Part shown: positions 10,960-22,994 of the stretch, one piece after another
How positions within the stretch are numbered: the first letter of the stretch is position 1
Layout of the letters: the number at the start of each line of letters is the position of its first letter
Assembly: GCF_030410515.1 (NCBI RefSeq)
Contig: NZ_JAUHHD010000003.1
Location: 62,001 to 126,000, forward strand
DNA: 64,000 nucleotides
Source of the DNA: Arthrobacter sp. YD4
GTDB lineage: Bacteria; Actinomycetota; Actinomycetes; Actinomycetales; Micrococcaceae
Reading direction: 5' to 3'
Program-made: the position numbers and the translations under genes
The notes under the pieces: model-generated
The model's input: only the letters and a program-made list of their open reading frames with translations
What the model was told of the DNA's origin: nothing
The model's database searches: none

Positions 10960-11054
10960 TGCCAAAAAATTTCAGAGGGGGACTGGTTGGCAGCAATGCC
11001 GTCGCTCCCCGCCCAACGCCCAATGATGGACACTGCAGAGAGGAAACGCGTTGA
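10959..11054 (+). CDS. Possible 31-codon coupling ORF between atpZ-like gene and atpB
   Basis: An ATG overlapping the stop of the previous gene (TAATG) opens 31 codons that end in a TGA overlapping the TTG start of atpB (TTGA). The peptide begins MPKNFRGGLVGSN and is basic and hydrophilic. It has no homology that I recognise. Because it fits the gap exactly with an overlap at both ends, it may be translated only to pass ribosomes on to atpB. It may equally be a chance open frame in GC-rich DNA. Confidence 0.3.
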   Translation: MPKNFRGGLVGSNAVAPRPTPNDGHCREETR

Positions 11055-11851
11055 TCGCGCTTGCGCTCCCGGCCCAAGATTCAGGAGAGTTTACTCCTCC
11101 CGGAATTGAACAAATGCACCTGCCGGCAATCCTGCCCTGGGGTGCTGCCGAAGGATTCTCCAAGCAGATGCTGCTGGTGATCCTCTCGGTCGTCATTATC
11201 GCCACCTTCTTCGTGCTGGCCGCGCGGAAGCAGCAGCTCGTTCCGGGCAAGCTGCAGTTCGCCGGCGAGGCCGCCTACGGTTTCGTGCGGAACGGCATCG
11301 CCAAGGACATCATCGGCGGCAAGGACTTCATCAAGTACGTCCCGCTGCTGTTCAGCCTGTTCTTCTTCATCCTGGTGAACAACATCTATGGCGCCATCCC
11401 GGTGATCCAGCTCCCGAGCTTCTCCCACGTCGGCGGCGCCTACGTGCTGGCAGCCATCGTCTACGTGACCTGGATTGCCATCGGCATCAAGAAGAACGGC
11501 CTGAAGTACTTCAAGCTGGCCACGGTCCCCAGCGGCGTGCCGGTCTACATTCTTCCGATCGTTATCCCGATCGAGATCATCTCCAACTTCCTGGTCCGCC
11601 CGGTGACGCACAGCCTCCGTCTGTTCGCCACCATGCTGGCCGGCCACTTGATCGTGATGATTGCCGGCTCCGGCATCGAGTTCCTGGTCATGCAGGAGAA
11701 CGTCCTGCTCAAGGGCGCCTCGGTTCTGGTCCTCGCCGGCTCGCTGGCGATGTACATGCTGGAGGCGCTGATCATGGCGCTGCAGGCGTACGTCTTCACG
11801 CTGCTGACCGCGATCTACATCGAAGGCGCACTGCACGCCGACAGCCACTAA
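11051..11851 (+). CDS. atpB: F1Fo ATP synthase subunit a
   Basis: Proton-channel subunit of the membrane Fo sector, 266 residues. It has an N-terminal [20 protein letters not shown] stretch, five or six transmembrane helices and the essential-Arg segment [14 protein letters not shown] in the penultimate helix. The last helix includes [19 protein letters not shown]. It starts with TTG at 11051, preceded by AGAGGAAA at a good distance; an ATG at 11117 would remove the conserved N-terminus. It is the first core gene of atpBEFHAGDC. Confidence 0.97.
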   Translation: MIALALPAQDSGEFTPPGIEQMHLPAILPWGAAEGFSKQMLLVILSVVIIATFFVLAARKQQLVPGKLQFAGEAAYGFVRNGIAKDIIGGKDFIKYVPLLFSLFFFILVNNIYGAIPVIQLPSFSHVGGAYVLAAIVYVTWIAIGIKKNGLKYFKLATVPSGVPVYILPIVIPIEIISNFLVRPVTHSLRLFATMLAGHLIVMIAGSGIEFLVMQENVLLKGASVLVLAGSLAMYMLEALIMALQAYVFTLLTAIYIEGALHADSH

Positions 11852-11865
11852 GGCTCCAAAAGACT

Positions 11866-11914
11866 TCCCCTCCGGGGGATGAAGCAACCCAAACAACCTG
11901 CCACACGGGTGGCA
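11866..11914 (+). promoter_or_regulatory. Two small hairpins ahead of atpE
   Basis: In the 80-nt atpB-atpE gap, 11866-11870/11875-11879 and 11899-11904/11909-11914 form two compact stems (5 and 6 bp, 4-nt loops), followed by GAAAGGAAG and the atpE start. Subunit c is needed at roughly 8-15 copies per complex. Leader structures or cleavage here could raise atpE translation or mRNA stability, as is known for E. coli atpE. The stems are seen; the role is inferred. Confidence 0.4.
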
Positions 11915-11931
11915 TCTTGAAAGGAAGAAAA

Positions 11932-12150
11932 ATGGAAGGCTCCATCAACGGCTCCCTCAACCTCATCGGCTACGGCCTCTCCGCCATCGGCGGTGGTATC
12001 GGTGTGGGTCTCGTGTTCGCTGCTTACATCAACGGCGTTGCACGTCAGCCGGAAGCCCAGCGCGTCCTGCAGCCGATCGCATTCCTCGGCCTCGCGCTGA
12101 CTGAAGCCCTCGCCATCCTCGGCCTGGTCTTCGCATTCGTTCTCAAGTAA
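11932..12150 (+). CDS. atpE: F1Fo ATP synthase subunit c
   Basis: Proteolipid ring subunit of 72 residues: two transmembrane helices joined by the polar ARQPEAQ loop. The ion-carrying carboxylate is Glu58 in [13 protein letters not shown]. The Gly-rich first helix (GGGIGVGL) is typical. The motif pattern indicates a proton rather than a sodium ring, as an inference. The ATG at 11932 with GAAAGGAAG upstream was preferred over an in-frame ATG 15 nt earlier. It follows atpB and two leader hairpins. Confidence 0.97.
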   Translation: MEGSINGSLNLIGYGLSAIGGGIGVGLVFAAYINGVARQPEAQRVLQPIAFLGLALTEALAILGLVFAFVLK

Positions 12151-12201
12151 ACCTTCAGAACACCAGCGAACATCCAGAACCGAGTAGATAAGGACGGGTG
12201 A

Positions 12202-12755
<554 letters not shown>

Positions 12756-12756
<1 letters not shown>

Positions 12757-13580
12757 TGGCAGGTGTATCGAGCGAATCGCTGACCGCGGCACTCGCCGCG
12801 TTGGAGCCCACGCTTCCCAACGCGTCGCTGCAGTTGGCTAAGGAACTCTTCGGAATCCTGGGAACGGTGGACAGCTCCGCTGGCCTGCGCCGCGCCCTGA
12901 CCGACCCGTCCCGCACCGGCAGCGAGAAGTCGGCGCTGGTCACGCAGCTGTTCAGCGGAAAAGTCTCCGCTGACGCCGTGCAGATCGCGAGCGGACTGGC
13001 CGGCTCACGCTGGGCATCGGCCCGCGACATCGGCGATGCACTCGAGACCCTGGCCGCCACGGTGGTCATTGCCGTTGCTGAAAACAAGTCGGCAGTCTCT
13101 GCCTCGGGCCTCAGCGGACTGGAGGAGCTGGAGAACGACCTCTTCAGCTTCAACCGGGCCGTCGACGCCAGCCACGAGGTTCAGCGTGCCTTGTCCGAGC
13201 CGCAGGCGAGCCAGGCAGCCAAGGCTGCCCTTGCCGCCAAGCTCGTCCCCGGTGCCAGCGAGGAGGCCAAGGTCCTCATCGGCCAGGCCGTCGCGCAGCC
13301 CCGAGGACTCAAGGTCACCCGGCTCGTCAGCCGTTTTGCGGAGCTTGCAGCCAAGCGCCAGCAGCGCTGGATTGCCACGGTCAGCGTCACCCGTCCGCTG
13401 ACGGAGGAACAGACCGGCCGGCTGCAGACGGCGCTCAACGCCCTCTACGGCCGCGAGCTGAAGCTCAACATGAACATTGACCCGGCACTGATCGGTGGAA
13501 TCCGGATCCAGGTAGGCGACGAAGTGGTTGACGCTTCGGTCCTCGCCCGCCTGGGCCAGCTCCAGCGACAGCTTGCCTAG
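12756..13580 (+). CDS. atpH: F1Fo ATP synthase subunit delta
   Basis: Links F1 to the peripheral stalk. At 274 residues it is clearly longer than the E. coli delta (177), as is usual for actinobacteria, where delta carries an extra N-terminal helical region. The C-terminal part matches the family: RWIATVSVTRPLTEEQ and then DPALIGGIRIQVGDEVVDAS. It overlaps atpF by 1 nt. Confidence 0.95.
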
Positions 13581-13667
13581 TCAGCCGGACAAGCACAACT
13601 TACCGACAAGAAACCCCGGTCATCGTGAGCAACGATGATCACGAAAACAGGAGAGCAGGGACTGCAG

Positions 13668-15305
13668 ATGGCCGATTTGACCATCAACGCCGACGACGTC
13701 CGTAATGCGTTGAACGAGTTCGCGGCGTCCTACGAACCCGGTAACGCAGAGCGCGTAGAGGTTGGCCGTGTAACGACCGCAGGTGACGGCATCGCCCGTG
13801 TTGAGGGCCTCCCCTCGGTCATGGCGAACGAGCTGCTTCGCTTCGAAGACGGCACGCTGGGCCTCGCCCAGAACCTCGACGTCCGCGAGATCGGCGTCAT
13901 CGTCCTCGGTGACTTCAAGGGCATCGAAGAAGGCCAGGAAGTGCACCGCACCGGACAGGTTCTGTCCGTACCCGTGGGCGACGCCTTCCTCGGCCGCGTG
14001 GTTGACCCGCTGGGCCAGCCGATTGACGACCTCGGCGAGATCAAGGCCGAGACCACCCGTGCCCTGGAACTCCAGGCCCCGGGCGTGACCCAGCGCAAGT
14101 CGGTCCACGAGCCGATGCAGACCGGCCTGAAGGCCATCGACGCGATGATCCCGATCGGCCGCGGCCAGCGCCAGCTGATCATTGGTGACCGCCAGACCGG
14201 CAAGTCCGCCATCGCGATCGACACCATCATCAACCAGAAGGCCAACTGGGCTTCCGGCGATGTGAACAAGCAGGTCCGCTGCATCTACGTCGCCATCGGC
14301 CAGAAGGCGTCCACCATCGCGGCGGTCCGCCAGACCCTTGAGGATAACGGCGCGCTGGAGTACACCACCATCGTGGCGTCCCCGGCATCCGACCCGGCCG
14401 GCTTCAAGTACCTGGCCCCGTACGCCGGTTCGGCCATCGGCCAGCACTGGATGTACGGCGGCAAGCACGTCCTCATCGTGTTCGATGACCTGTCCAAGCA
14501 GGCCGAAGCCTACCGCGCCGTGTCGCTGCTGCTGCGCCGCCCGCCGGGACGCGAAGCCTACCCGGGCGACGTCTTCTACTTGCACTCCCGTCTGCTGGAG
14601 CGTTGTGCAAAGCTCTCCGACGAGCTCGGTGCAGGTTCCATGACCGGTCTGCCGCTGATCGAGACCAAGGCGAACGACGTGTCCGCCTACATCCCGACCA
14701 ACGTCATCTCGATCACCGACGGCCAGATCTTCCTGCAGTCGGACCTCTTCAACGCCAACCAGCGTCCCGCCGTCGACGTCGGTGTCTCCGTGTCCCGCGT
14801 CGGTGGCGCCGCCCAGGTCAAGTCCATGAAGAAGGTCTCCGGTACCTTGAAGCTGGAACTGGCCCAGTACCGCGACATGCAGGCCTTCGCCATGTTCGCC
14901 TCGGACCTGGATGCGGCTTCGCGCCAGCAGCTGACCCGTGGCGCACGCCTGATGGAACTGCTGAAGCAGGGCCAGTACTCGCCGTTCCCGGTTGAGGACC
15001 AGGTCGTTTCCATCTGGGCCGGCACCAACGGCTACCTCGACGACGTTCCGGTTGAGGACATCAACCGCTTCGAGACCGAGTTCCTGGAGCACCTCAAGCA
15101 CAAGTCCTCCATCCTGACCACGCTGGCTCAGACCAACGTGATGAGCGACGACACCGCAGAAGCACTGAAGACCGCGATTGTGGACTTCAAGAAGGGCTTC
15201 TTCGGCGAGGGCGACAGCCTGCTGGTCGGTGCGGGGCACGAGGAGTACGCCCCGATCGATGAAGACCAGGTCGACCAGGAAAAAATCGTCAAGCAGAAGC
15301 GCTAG
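13668..15305 (+). CDS. atpA: F1Fo ATP synthase subunit alpha
   Basis: Regulatory nucleotide-binding subunit of F1, 545 residues. It contains Walker [14 protein letters not shown], the [20 protein letters not shown] signature block and [13 protein letters not shown]. The ATG at 13668 gives the family N-terminus [11 protein letters not shown]; an in-frame ATG at 13635 would add 11 residues with no family support. The 87-nt gap behind atpH holds no clear signal. A strong hairpin follows the stop. Confidence 0.98.
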   Translation: MADLTINADDVRNALNEFAASYEPGNAERVEVGRVTTAGDGIARVEGLPSVMANELLRFEDGTLGLAQNLDVREIGVIVLGDFKGIEEGQEVHRTGQVLSVPVGDAFLGRVVDPLGQPIDDLGEIKAETTRALELQAPGVTQRKSVHEPMQTGLKAIDAMIPIGRGQRQLIIGDRQTGKSAIAIDTIINQKANWASGDVNKQVRCIYVAIGQKASTIAAVRQTLEDNGALEYTTIVASPASDPAGFKYLAPYAGSAIGQHWMYGGKHVLIVFDDLSKQAEAYRAVSLLLRRPPGREAYPGDVFYLHSRLLERCAKLSDELGAGSMTGLPLIETKANDVSAYIPTNVISITDGQIFLQSDLFNANQRPAVDVGVSVSRVGGAAQVKSMKKVSGTLKLELAQYRDMQAFAMFASDLDAASRQQLTRGARLMELLKQGQYSPFPVEDQVVSIWAGTNGYLDDVPVEDINRFETEFLEHLKHKSSILTTLAQTNVMSDDTAEALKTAIVDFKKGFFGEGDSLLVGAGHEEYAPIDEDQVDQEKIVKQKR

Positions 15306-15313
15306 TTCCGTAG

Positions 15314-15356
15314 GCCGGGACTGCCGGATCCCTCAAGGGTCCGGCAGTCCCGGCCC
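15314..15356 (+). other. Long hairpin between atpA and atpG
   Basis: Perfect 16-bp stem, 15314-15329 with 15341-15356, GC-rich, continued inward by a CCCT/AGGG mini-stem. No T-run follows, and atpG starts 26 nt later with AGGAAAGG. It probably acts on RNA stability or partial read-through inside the atp operon, since the alpha and gamma subunits are needed in a 3:1 ratio. The function is inferred. Confidence 0.6.
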
Positions 15357-15381
15357 AACGGAAGCTTAGGAAAGGATAAGT

Positions 15382-17812
<2,431 letters not shown>

Positions 17813-17813
17813 T

Positions 17814-18098
17814 ATGGCTGAGCTTGAGGTTGAGATTGTCGCAGCGGACCACTTCGTGTGGTCCGGAGCGGCCAAGATGGTCAAGGCCCGCACCAGCGAT
17901 GGTGAAATCGGAATCCTGCCCGGCCACTCGCCCCTGCTGGCGATTCTGGCCGAAGGTGAACTGGCCATCGAGCCTGTTTCCGGTGACCGCATCGCAGTGG
18001 ACGTTGACGGCGGATTCTTCTCCGTCGACAACAACCGCGTGGTGATCGTGGCCGACAACGCCCAGATGGGTGATTCGGCTACTGCGGGGATCCGCTAG
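17814..18098 (+). CDS. atpC: F1Fo ATP synthase subunit epsilon (short form)
   Basis: 94 residues covering only the N-terminal beta-sandwich: ELEVEIVAADHFVWSG, GEIGILPGHSPLLAIL and DGGFFSVDNNRVVIVAD. The C-terminal two-helix domain that inhibits ATP hydrolysis in E. coli (139 residues) is missing; the frame ends cleanly about seven residues after the last strand. It starts 1 nt after the atpD stop. A DUF2550 gene follows within 10 nt, as in other actinobacteria. Confidence 0.95.
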   Translation: MAELEVEIVAADHFVWSGAAKMVKARTSDGEIGILPGHSPLLAILAEGELAIEPVSGDRIAVDVDGGFFSVDNNRVVIVADNAQMGDSATAGIR

Positions 18099-18108
18099 CC
18101 CTACCTTG

Positions 18109-18540
18109 ATGGACGATACTGGTCTTCCGTTCATCATTCTGGCAACGGCGTTTGCGTTGCTGGTCTTTGCACTGTGCCTCTCCGGGGTGCGCCGCATTAA
18201 TCTGCGGCGCGCCCTGGGCACGGTGGACGCCTCCATTTGCGTAGCTGGAAACAGCTGGCAGATGGGGGTTTGTCGTTATCAGGACAACGACCTCGAGTGG
18301 TTCCGTCTTGCCTCCCTGAGCGTCCGTCCGAAATACACCTTCCGCCGCAGCTCCCTGGAGCTGATCGGCCGGCGTCCACCCACCGAAACCGAACTGGTGA
18401 AGGTGCAGCCGGAGTCCGTCATCGTCGAACTGCGCTACGAGGGCCGGGACGTCCTGCTGGCCATGCGCTTCGACGCGTACACGGGGCTCTCTTCCTGGCT
18501 TGAGGCCGGCCCCGTCATCGGCGTCGGCACCTGGCGCTAA
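18109..18540 (+). CDS. DUF2550 family membrane protein
   Basis: 143 residues: one N-terminal transmembrane helix (about 6-26) then a soluble, Arg-rich domain with WFRLASLSVRPKYTFRRSSLELIGRR. Proteins of this family follow atpC in mycobacteria and other actinobacteria; their function is not known to me. An in-frame TTG at 18106 is an alternative start. The 10-nt distance to atpC suggests the same transcript. Confidence 0.82.
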   Translation: MDDTGLPFIILATAFALLVFALCLSGVRRINLRRALGTVDASICVAGNSWQMGVCRYQDNDLEWFRLASLSVRPKYTFRRSSLELIGRRPPTETELVKVQPESVIVELRYEGRDVLLAMRFDAYTGLSSWLEAGPVIGVGTWR

Positions 18541-18545
18541 CCGCC

Positions 18546-19916
18546 TTGGACTTCGTCGAAGACATCCGGCTGGTGGACGGGCCGGTGCTCTGGGTTGCCT
18601 GGGCTGCCGCGGCCGCCGGTGCCGCCTACCTGCTGTGGAAGAGCGGCCGCCGGCATACCCCCGGAGCGACGGCGGTGGTCGTCGGCTCTGCCCTGCTGCT
18701 GGGCGCCGGCCTGGTCGCCGGAGTCCACCTCCTCCTGATCTACGTCCTGTCCGTCTTCCCCGAGGAACTGCCCTGGGAGACACTCGCCTGGAGTGTTCCC
18801 GGCGTCGCGGCCCTGCTGTTCTGGCTGCTGCGGCTGCACGGCATCTGGGGCCGCCGGCCCTTCTTGGCGGCCATCCCCGGACCCGTCCTGCCGGTGGTGC
18901 ACCGGATCCGCGCCACCGCGGTGGCCACGGCCGCCCTGCTGGGCGTGCTGCTGCTCTCCGCCGTCCAGATCAACTCCTACTTCGGCCTCAATCACACCGT
19001 GAGCGACCTGACCGGCACCGCCGTCGCGCGCATTCCGGTGCTGGAGGACGCGTTGCGTAGGCAGCCCGGGGGAGCCGCCGCGGTTCCGTTGGCCGACTGG
19101 ACGGCCCCGAACGGCCTGCCGCCGGACGGCACGGTCCGCAAGGCCACCATTCCCGGCACGGCGTCAGGCTTCCAGAGCCGCGACGCTTACATCTACTTCC
19201 CGCCGGCGTACAGGGCCACACCCCGGCCCGCGCTGCCCGTCCTGGTCCTCTTCTCCGGCCAGCCCGGGGCCCCGGCCGACTGGCTGACCGGCGGCGCCCT
19301 GCGCAGCCGGATGGACCGCTTCGCCGCGGACCACGGCGGGGTGGCCCCGATCGCGGTGGTGGTGGACCCCAACGGGTCCGCTTCCGGGAACACGCTCTGC
19401 ATGGACAGCCGCATCGCGAAGGCCGATACCTTCCTCTCCCGCGACGTGCCGGATTGGATCCGGGCCACCCTCGACGTCGACGCCGACCCGCACCAGTGGG
19501 CCGCCGGCGGATTCTCCTTCGGCGCCACCTGTGCCATGGAGATGGTGACCCGCCACCCCGAGGTGTACAGCGCCGCCCTGGCGTTCTCCAGCGAAAAGGA
19601 GCCGTCCCTGGCCAAGGAGCGCCGCAAGACCATCGACGCCTCCTTCGGCGGCGACACCGCGGCCTTCGAGGCACAGACCCCGCTGCGCTTGATGCAGGAA
19701 CGCCGGTACGAGGGCAACGCCGTGTATTTCGGCGCCGGCGAACGCGACCCCGAGTTCATCGAGTACATGGCCCTGCTCGCCGGGGCCGCACGGAAGGCCG
19801 GCTTCACCGTGGAGGACCACCGGATCGCCAACGCCGGGCACTCCTGGGAAGCGGCGTCGCGCGGCATGCCCGGCGGCCTGGACTTCCTCGCCCAGCGGTG
19901 GGGGATCAAACGGTGA
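18546..19916 (+). CDS. Membrane-anchored esterase, alpha/beta-hydrolase fold
   Basis: 456 residues in two parts. Residues 1-150 hold four transmembrane helices (about 13-31, 43-70, 80-98 and 120-143). Residues about 200-456 form an extracytoplasmic hydrolase of the esterase-D/mycolyltransferase-like family: YFPPAYR and LPVLVLFSGQPG early, the nucleophile elbow GGFSFGA with Ser324, and a C-terminal GHSWEA His. It begins with TTG 5 nt after the DUF2550 stop and overlaps the next gene by 4 nt (GTGA). The partner is an MprF-like protein, so a lipid or cell-envelope ester substrate is likely but not shown. Confidence 0.8.
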   Translation: MDFVEDIRLVDGPVLWVAWAAAAAGAAYLLWKSGRRHTPGATAVVVGSALLLGAGLVAGVHLLLIYVLSVFPEELPWETLAWSVPGVAALLFWLLRLHGIWGRRPFLAAIPGPVLPVVHRIRATAVATAALLGVLLLSAVQINSYFGLNHTVSDLTGTAVARIPVLEDALRRQPGGAAAVPLADWTAPNGLPPDGTVRKATIPGTASGFQSRDAYIYFPPAYRATPRPALPVLVLFSGQPGAPADWLTGGALRSRMDRFAADHGGVAPIAVVVDPNGSASGNTLCMDSRIAKADTFLSRDVPDWIRATLDVDADPHQWAAGGFSFGATCAMEMVTRHPEVYSAALAFSSEKEPSLAKERRKTIDASFGGDTAAFEAQTPLRLMQERRYEGNAVYFGAGERDPEFIEYMALLAGAARKAGFTVEDHRIANAGHSWEAASRGMPGGLDFLAQRWGIKR

Positions 19917-22411
19917 GCGGGCTGCACGGCATCCTCCGGCAGGCCCGTCAGCTCCCCGTCACCCTGTCGGTCCTGGCCCTCTTCCTCTTTGCCGGTGCGG
20001 CCACCGGCAGCTTCCTCGCCGGGCCGCCGGAACCGCTGCTGGACTTTGCCTCCGTCAGCGTCCAGGGGCTGCAGGCCGGGCACTGGTGGACGATGTTCAC
20101 CTCGCTGTTCTTCGCCACCAACCCGCTGGCGTACCTCGCGGCGTCGCTGATGATCCTTGGCCTGATGGGCGTCGCCGAGCGGCGGGTGGGCTCGCTCCGC
20201 ACGGCCGTGTTCTTCCTCGCCGGCCAGTTCGCCGCCGTGTCTCTGTTCCTGCTGGTCACGCAGCTGGCGCGCTACGCCGGGGACGGCTGGCTGGGCCTGA
20301 TGGTCGATGCCCCGCTGATAGGACCCTACGCGGCGATCCTCGCCGTGGCTCTGGCCGCCTGCGGGCTGCTGCCCACCCTGTGGCAGCGCCGGCTGCGGAC
20401 CGCGGTGCTTTCCGTGGCCCTGCTGCTGGTGCTCTACGTGGGCCACCCCGAGACGGTGGTGGGCCTCTCCGGTGCCGTGGTCGGCCTGCTGGCCGGGTGG
20501 TGGCTGCAGGGGGACAAGGGTACCCTGCAGCGGCACCGATCCACCGGGCGCGAGACCCGGAACCTGCTCTCGCTCACCGTGGCGATCTTCGCCGTCGGGC
20601 CGATCCTCACCGCGGTGGTGCGGACCGCGAACGGTCCGCTGGCCTTGCTGCGCGACGTCGTGCTCAACCCGCTGCCCACGCTGAACCAGCTGGAGCAGAA
20701 CTGCGGCGGCGCCGTGGATGCCTCGTGCCTGGAGGCGGGCCGGCTGGGCTTCGCCGGGCCACTGGGCCTGGCCCTGGCCGTGGTGCCGGTGGTCCTCCTG
20801 CTGATCTGCGCCGATGGCATGCGGCACGGACGGCAGCTGGCGCTGCGGATCGCCATCCTGGTCCAGCTGGGCGTGACGGCGCTGGCCGCGGTCTACCTGG
20901 CCCTGTTCGCCCGCATCCCGCATTACCCCAACCGGCCACACACGGCCATCATGGGCTCGGGCTTCGTGCACATCCTGCCGCTCGCGGCGGTGCCCCTGGC
21001 GCTAGTGCTGCTGCTGTTCGCCAACCGCCGGCTCTTCCGGGTCGAGACCACCCGGCGGGCCCGGCGGACCCTGGCCCTGACCGTGAGCGGGACCTTCCTG
21101 GTCCTGGCCGGCGCGTACACCGGCGCCTGGTTCGCCGCCGGGGGACTGGAGCGCGACGGCGGTTGGCTGGGCCTGGCGGCCGAGCTGGCGCGGCAGTACC
21201 TGCCGTTGCCCATCCCGGGGACCTACAACCGGGTCTTCCAGGACCGGAATCCCGTGGAGGCCTTCCTCTTCGCCTACTCCGGCATCGCCTTCTGGGTGGT
21301 GGCGCTGGCCGGGGTGTGGCTGGTGCTGCTCCGCCGGGCGCACGGCACCGACGCCGGCCACGGCGACCGGGAGGTGGCACGCCGGCTGGTGCACCAGGGC
21401 GGCGACTCGCTCTCCTGGATGGCACTCTGGGAGCCGAACAAGTTCTGGTTCAACCAGGCCGCCCGCGGTGCGGTGGCCTATCAGCAGCACAACAACGTGG
21501 CGCTGACCCTCGGCGGACCGCTTGGACCCGCGGCGAACCGGCTGGATACCGCCGAAGGGTTCCTGGACTTCTGCGCGGACAATGCCCTGATTCCGTGCTT
21601 CTACTCCTGCACGGATGAAATCTGGCCGCTGCTGCAGGCCCGCGGCTTCCGGCGGCTGGCCGTTGCCCAGGAGACGCGCCTGGGCCTGCAGGAGCTGACC
21701 TTCAAGGGCAAGGAGTGGCAGAACGTCCGCACGGCGATGAACCGCGCGGCCAAGACCGGAGTGCACGCCGTCTGGGGCCGTTACCGCGACTTCTCGCCGG
21801 CGCTGCGCGCGCAGCTCAGCGAGGTCTCGGAGGAATGGGCGGCCCGGAAGTCCGTTCCCGAGATGGGCTTCACCCTGGGCGGCCTGGACGAGCTGATGGA
21901 CGACGAGGTGCTGTGCTGCCTGGCCGTGGACGCCGAGGGCCGGGTGCAGGGCGTCACCAGCTGGCTCCCCGTGTACGACGGCGGTGCGCTGGTCAGCTGG
22001 ACCCTGGACTTCATGCGGCGCCGCGGCGACGCCTTCCCGGGGGTGATGGAGTTCCTGATCGCCTCGGCGGTGACGGAACTGCGCGACTCGGTGGACGTCA
22101 TTTCCCTCTCCGGATCGCCGCTGGCGCGCGACGAATCCCGCGACGAGGCCCGCGACGACGACTCCGACGGTGCCGGCGGCGAGGGCCTGGCCGGGATCCT
22201 GGACGTGGTGGGCCGGGCGCTTGAACCGGTCTACGGCTTCCGCTCGCTGGCGACGTTCAAGTCCCGCTTCAAGCCGGAGTACCGCACGCTCTACCTGTAC
22301 TACCAGGACCCGCTGCAGCTTCCGGCCATAGGCCGGGCGCTCAGCCGGGCCTACCTGCCCGACCTGTCCGTGCGCCAGAGCGCCCGGCTGCTGCGGACGC
22401 TCGTGCGCTAG
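19913..22411 (+). CDS. MprF-like fusion: rhomboid-like membrane domain plus DUF2156 aminoacyl-lipid synthase domain
   Basis: 832 residues. Residues about 1-200 look like a rhomboid-type six-helix domain (HWWTMFTSLFF, then GVAERRVGSLRTAVFFLAGQ). The usual GxSG catalytic loop of helix 4 reads IGPYAA, so it is probably not a protease. More membrane helices run to about residue 480. The C-terminal domain (about 490-820) is DUF2156, the GNAT-like half of MprF/LysX that moves an amino acid from aminoacyl-tRNA to phosphatidylglycerol: WMALWEPNKFWFNQ, then TWKG-like KGKEWQNVRTAMNRA, then SLSGSPLAR. No lysyl-tRNA synthetase domain is attached. The GTG at 19913 overlaps the esterase stop. Likely role: altering surface charge or lipids; the amino acid is unknown. 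Confidence 0.8.
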   Translation: MSGLHGILRQARQLPVTLSVLALFLFAGAATGSFLAGPPEPLLDFASVSVQGLQAGHWWTMFTSLFFATNPLAYLAASLMILGLMGVAERRVGSLRTAVFFLAGQFAAVSLFLLVTQLARYAGDGWLGLMVDAPLIGPYAAILAVALAACGLLPTLWQRRLRTAVLSVALLLVLYVGHPETVVGLSGAVVGLLAGWWLQGDKGTLQRHRSTGRETRNLLSLTVAIFAVGPILTAVVRTANGPLALLRDVVLNPLPTLNQLEQNCGGAVDASCLEAGRLGFAGPLGLALAVVPVVLLLICADGMRHGRQLALRIAILVQLGVTALAAVYLALFARIPHYPNRPHTAIMGSGFVHILPLAAVPLALVLLLFANRRLFRVETTRRARRTLALTVSGTFLVLAGAYTGAWFAAGGLERDGGWLGLAAELARQYLPLPIPGTYNRVFQDRNPVEAFLFAYSGIAFWVVALAGVWLVLLRRAHGTDAGHGDREVARRLVHQGGDSLSWMALWEPNKFWFNQAARGAVAYQQHNNVALTLGGPLGPAANRLDTAEGFLDFCADNALIPCFYSCTDEIWPLLQARGFRRLAVAQETRLGLQELTFKGKEWQNVRTAMNRAAKTGVHAVWGRYRDFSPALRAQLSEVSEEWAARKSVPEMGFTLGGLDELMDDEVLCCLAVDAEGRVQGVTSWLPVYDGGALVSWTLDFMRRRGDAFPGVMEFLIASAVTELRDSVDVISLSGSPLARDESRDEARDDDSDGAGGEGLAGILDVVGRALEPVYGFRSLATFKSRFKPEYRTLYLYYQDPLQLPAIGRALSRAYLPDLSVRQSARLLRTLVR

Positions 22412-22431
22412 CGGGGACGGCGGAACGCAAA

Positions 22432-22465
22432 AAAATGATCCCCGGCAAAAGCCGGGGATCATTTT
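22432..22465. terminator. Bidirectional intrinsic terminator
   Basis: Perfect 15-bp stem, 22432-22446 with 22451-22465, AAAA loop, A-run on the left and T-run on the right. It serves the MprF-like gene on + and the convergent csp gene on -. Confidence 0.92.
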
Positions 22466-22506
22466 CTTCAGCCGGGAATGCTTCTAGCGCATTCCTGAAG
22501 ACCTCA

Positions 22507-22710
22507 TTAGACGACCGTGACGCCGGTGGCCTGGGGGCCCTTGGCACCCTGGCCGATTTCGAACTGAACGCGCTGGTTCTCATCGAGGGTCTTGAACCCG
22601 CCGGTCTGGATTTCGGAGTAGTGGACGAAGACGTCGCCGTCGGAGTCATCCGGGGTAATGAAGCCGAAGCCCTTTTCAGCGTTAAACCACTTGACGGTTC
22701 CCTGAGCCAT
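22507..22710 (-). CDS. Cold-shock protein (CspA family)
   Basis: 67-residue single-domain RNA chaperone. RNP1 is KGFGFI and RNP2 is VFVHY; the start is [14 protein letters not shown]. Ribosome-binding site GAGGAGA 5 nt before the ATG. The family binds single-stranded RNA/DNA and relieves secondary structure. It has its own upstream region of nearly 300 bp and a terminator, so it is a single-gene unit. Confidence 0.97.
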   Translation of the reverse strand: MAQGTVKWFNAEKGFGFITPDDSDGDVFVHYSEIQTGGFKTLDENQRVQFEIGQGAKGPQATGVTVV

Positions 22711-22994
22711 TTAATTCTCCTCATTGTCGAACTTGAGAAAGTCCGGCGCACCTTACGCCGGGCTTAGTCACTCCGCGGGAAGAACCTTGGCATCCGCCCG
22801 GTACTCCGGGTTTCGGCGTCAGGAGCTTCACGCTCGCAACATGTCTTGCGAGCATGAAAAACACCTACACAAAGACTGTTCTAAGAATTTCATGCCCCCA
22901 CAGTCAGGTCAACGGGCGCGGCTGATAAATCCACAAATTTTATGTAACAAGCTGGTGAACCAATTGGTGCGTGATTGCGGTGCAATTGCCGCGC
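22711..22994 (-). promoter_or_regulatory. csp upstream region with inverted repeat
   Basis: 284 nt without a gene between csp and nucS, the only fairly AT-rich gap in this part. It contains an imperfect inverted repeat: stem 22832-22839/22846-22853 (GCTCGCAA/TTGCGAGC), extended by TTCA/TGAA after one mismatch. csp genes often have long structured 5' leaders that act as thermosensors, and this could be one. I could not settle a promoter; TTGACC on the minus strand (around 22905-22910) lacks a well-spaced -10. Confidence 0.4.

Noticed and set aside
22905..22910. TTGACC (minus strand) as csp promoter
   Set aside because: No -10 at 16-18 nt; kept only as a remark in the upstream region entry.
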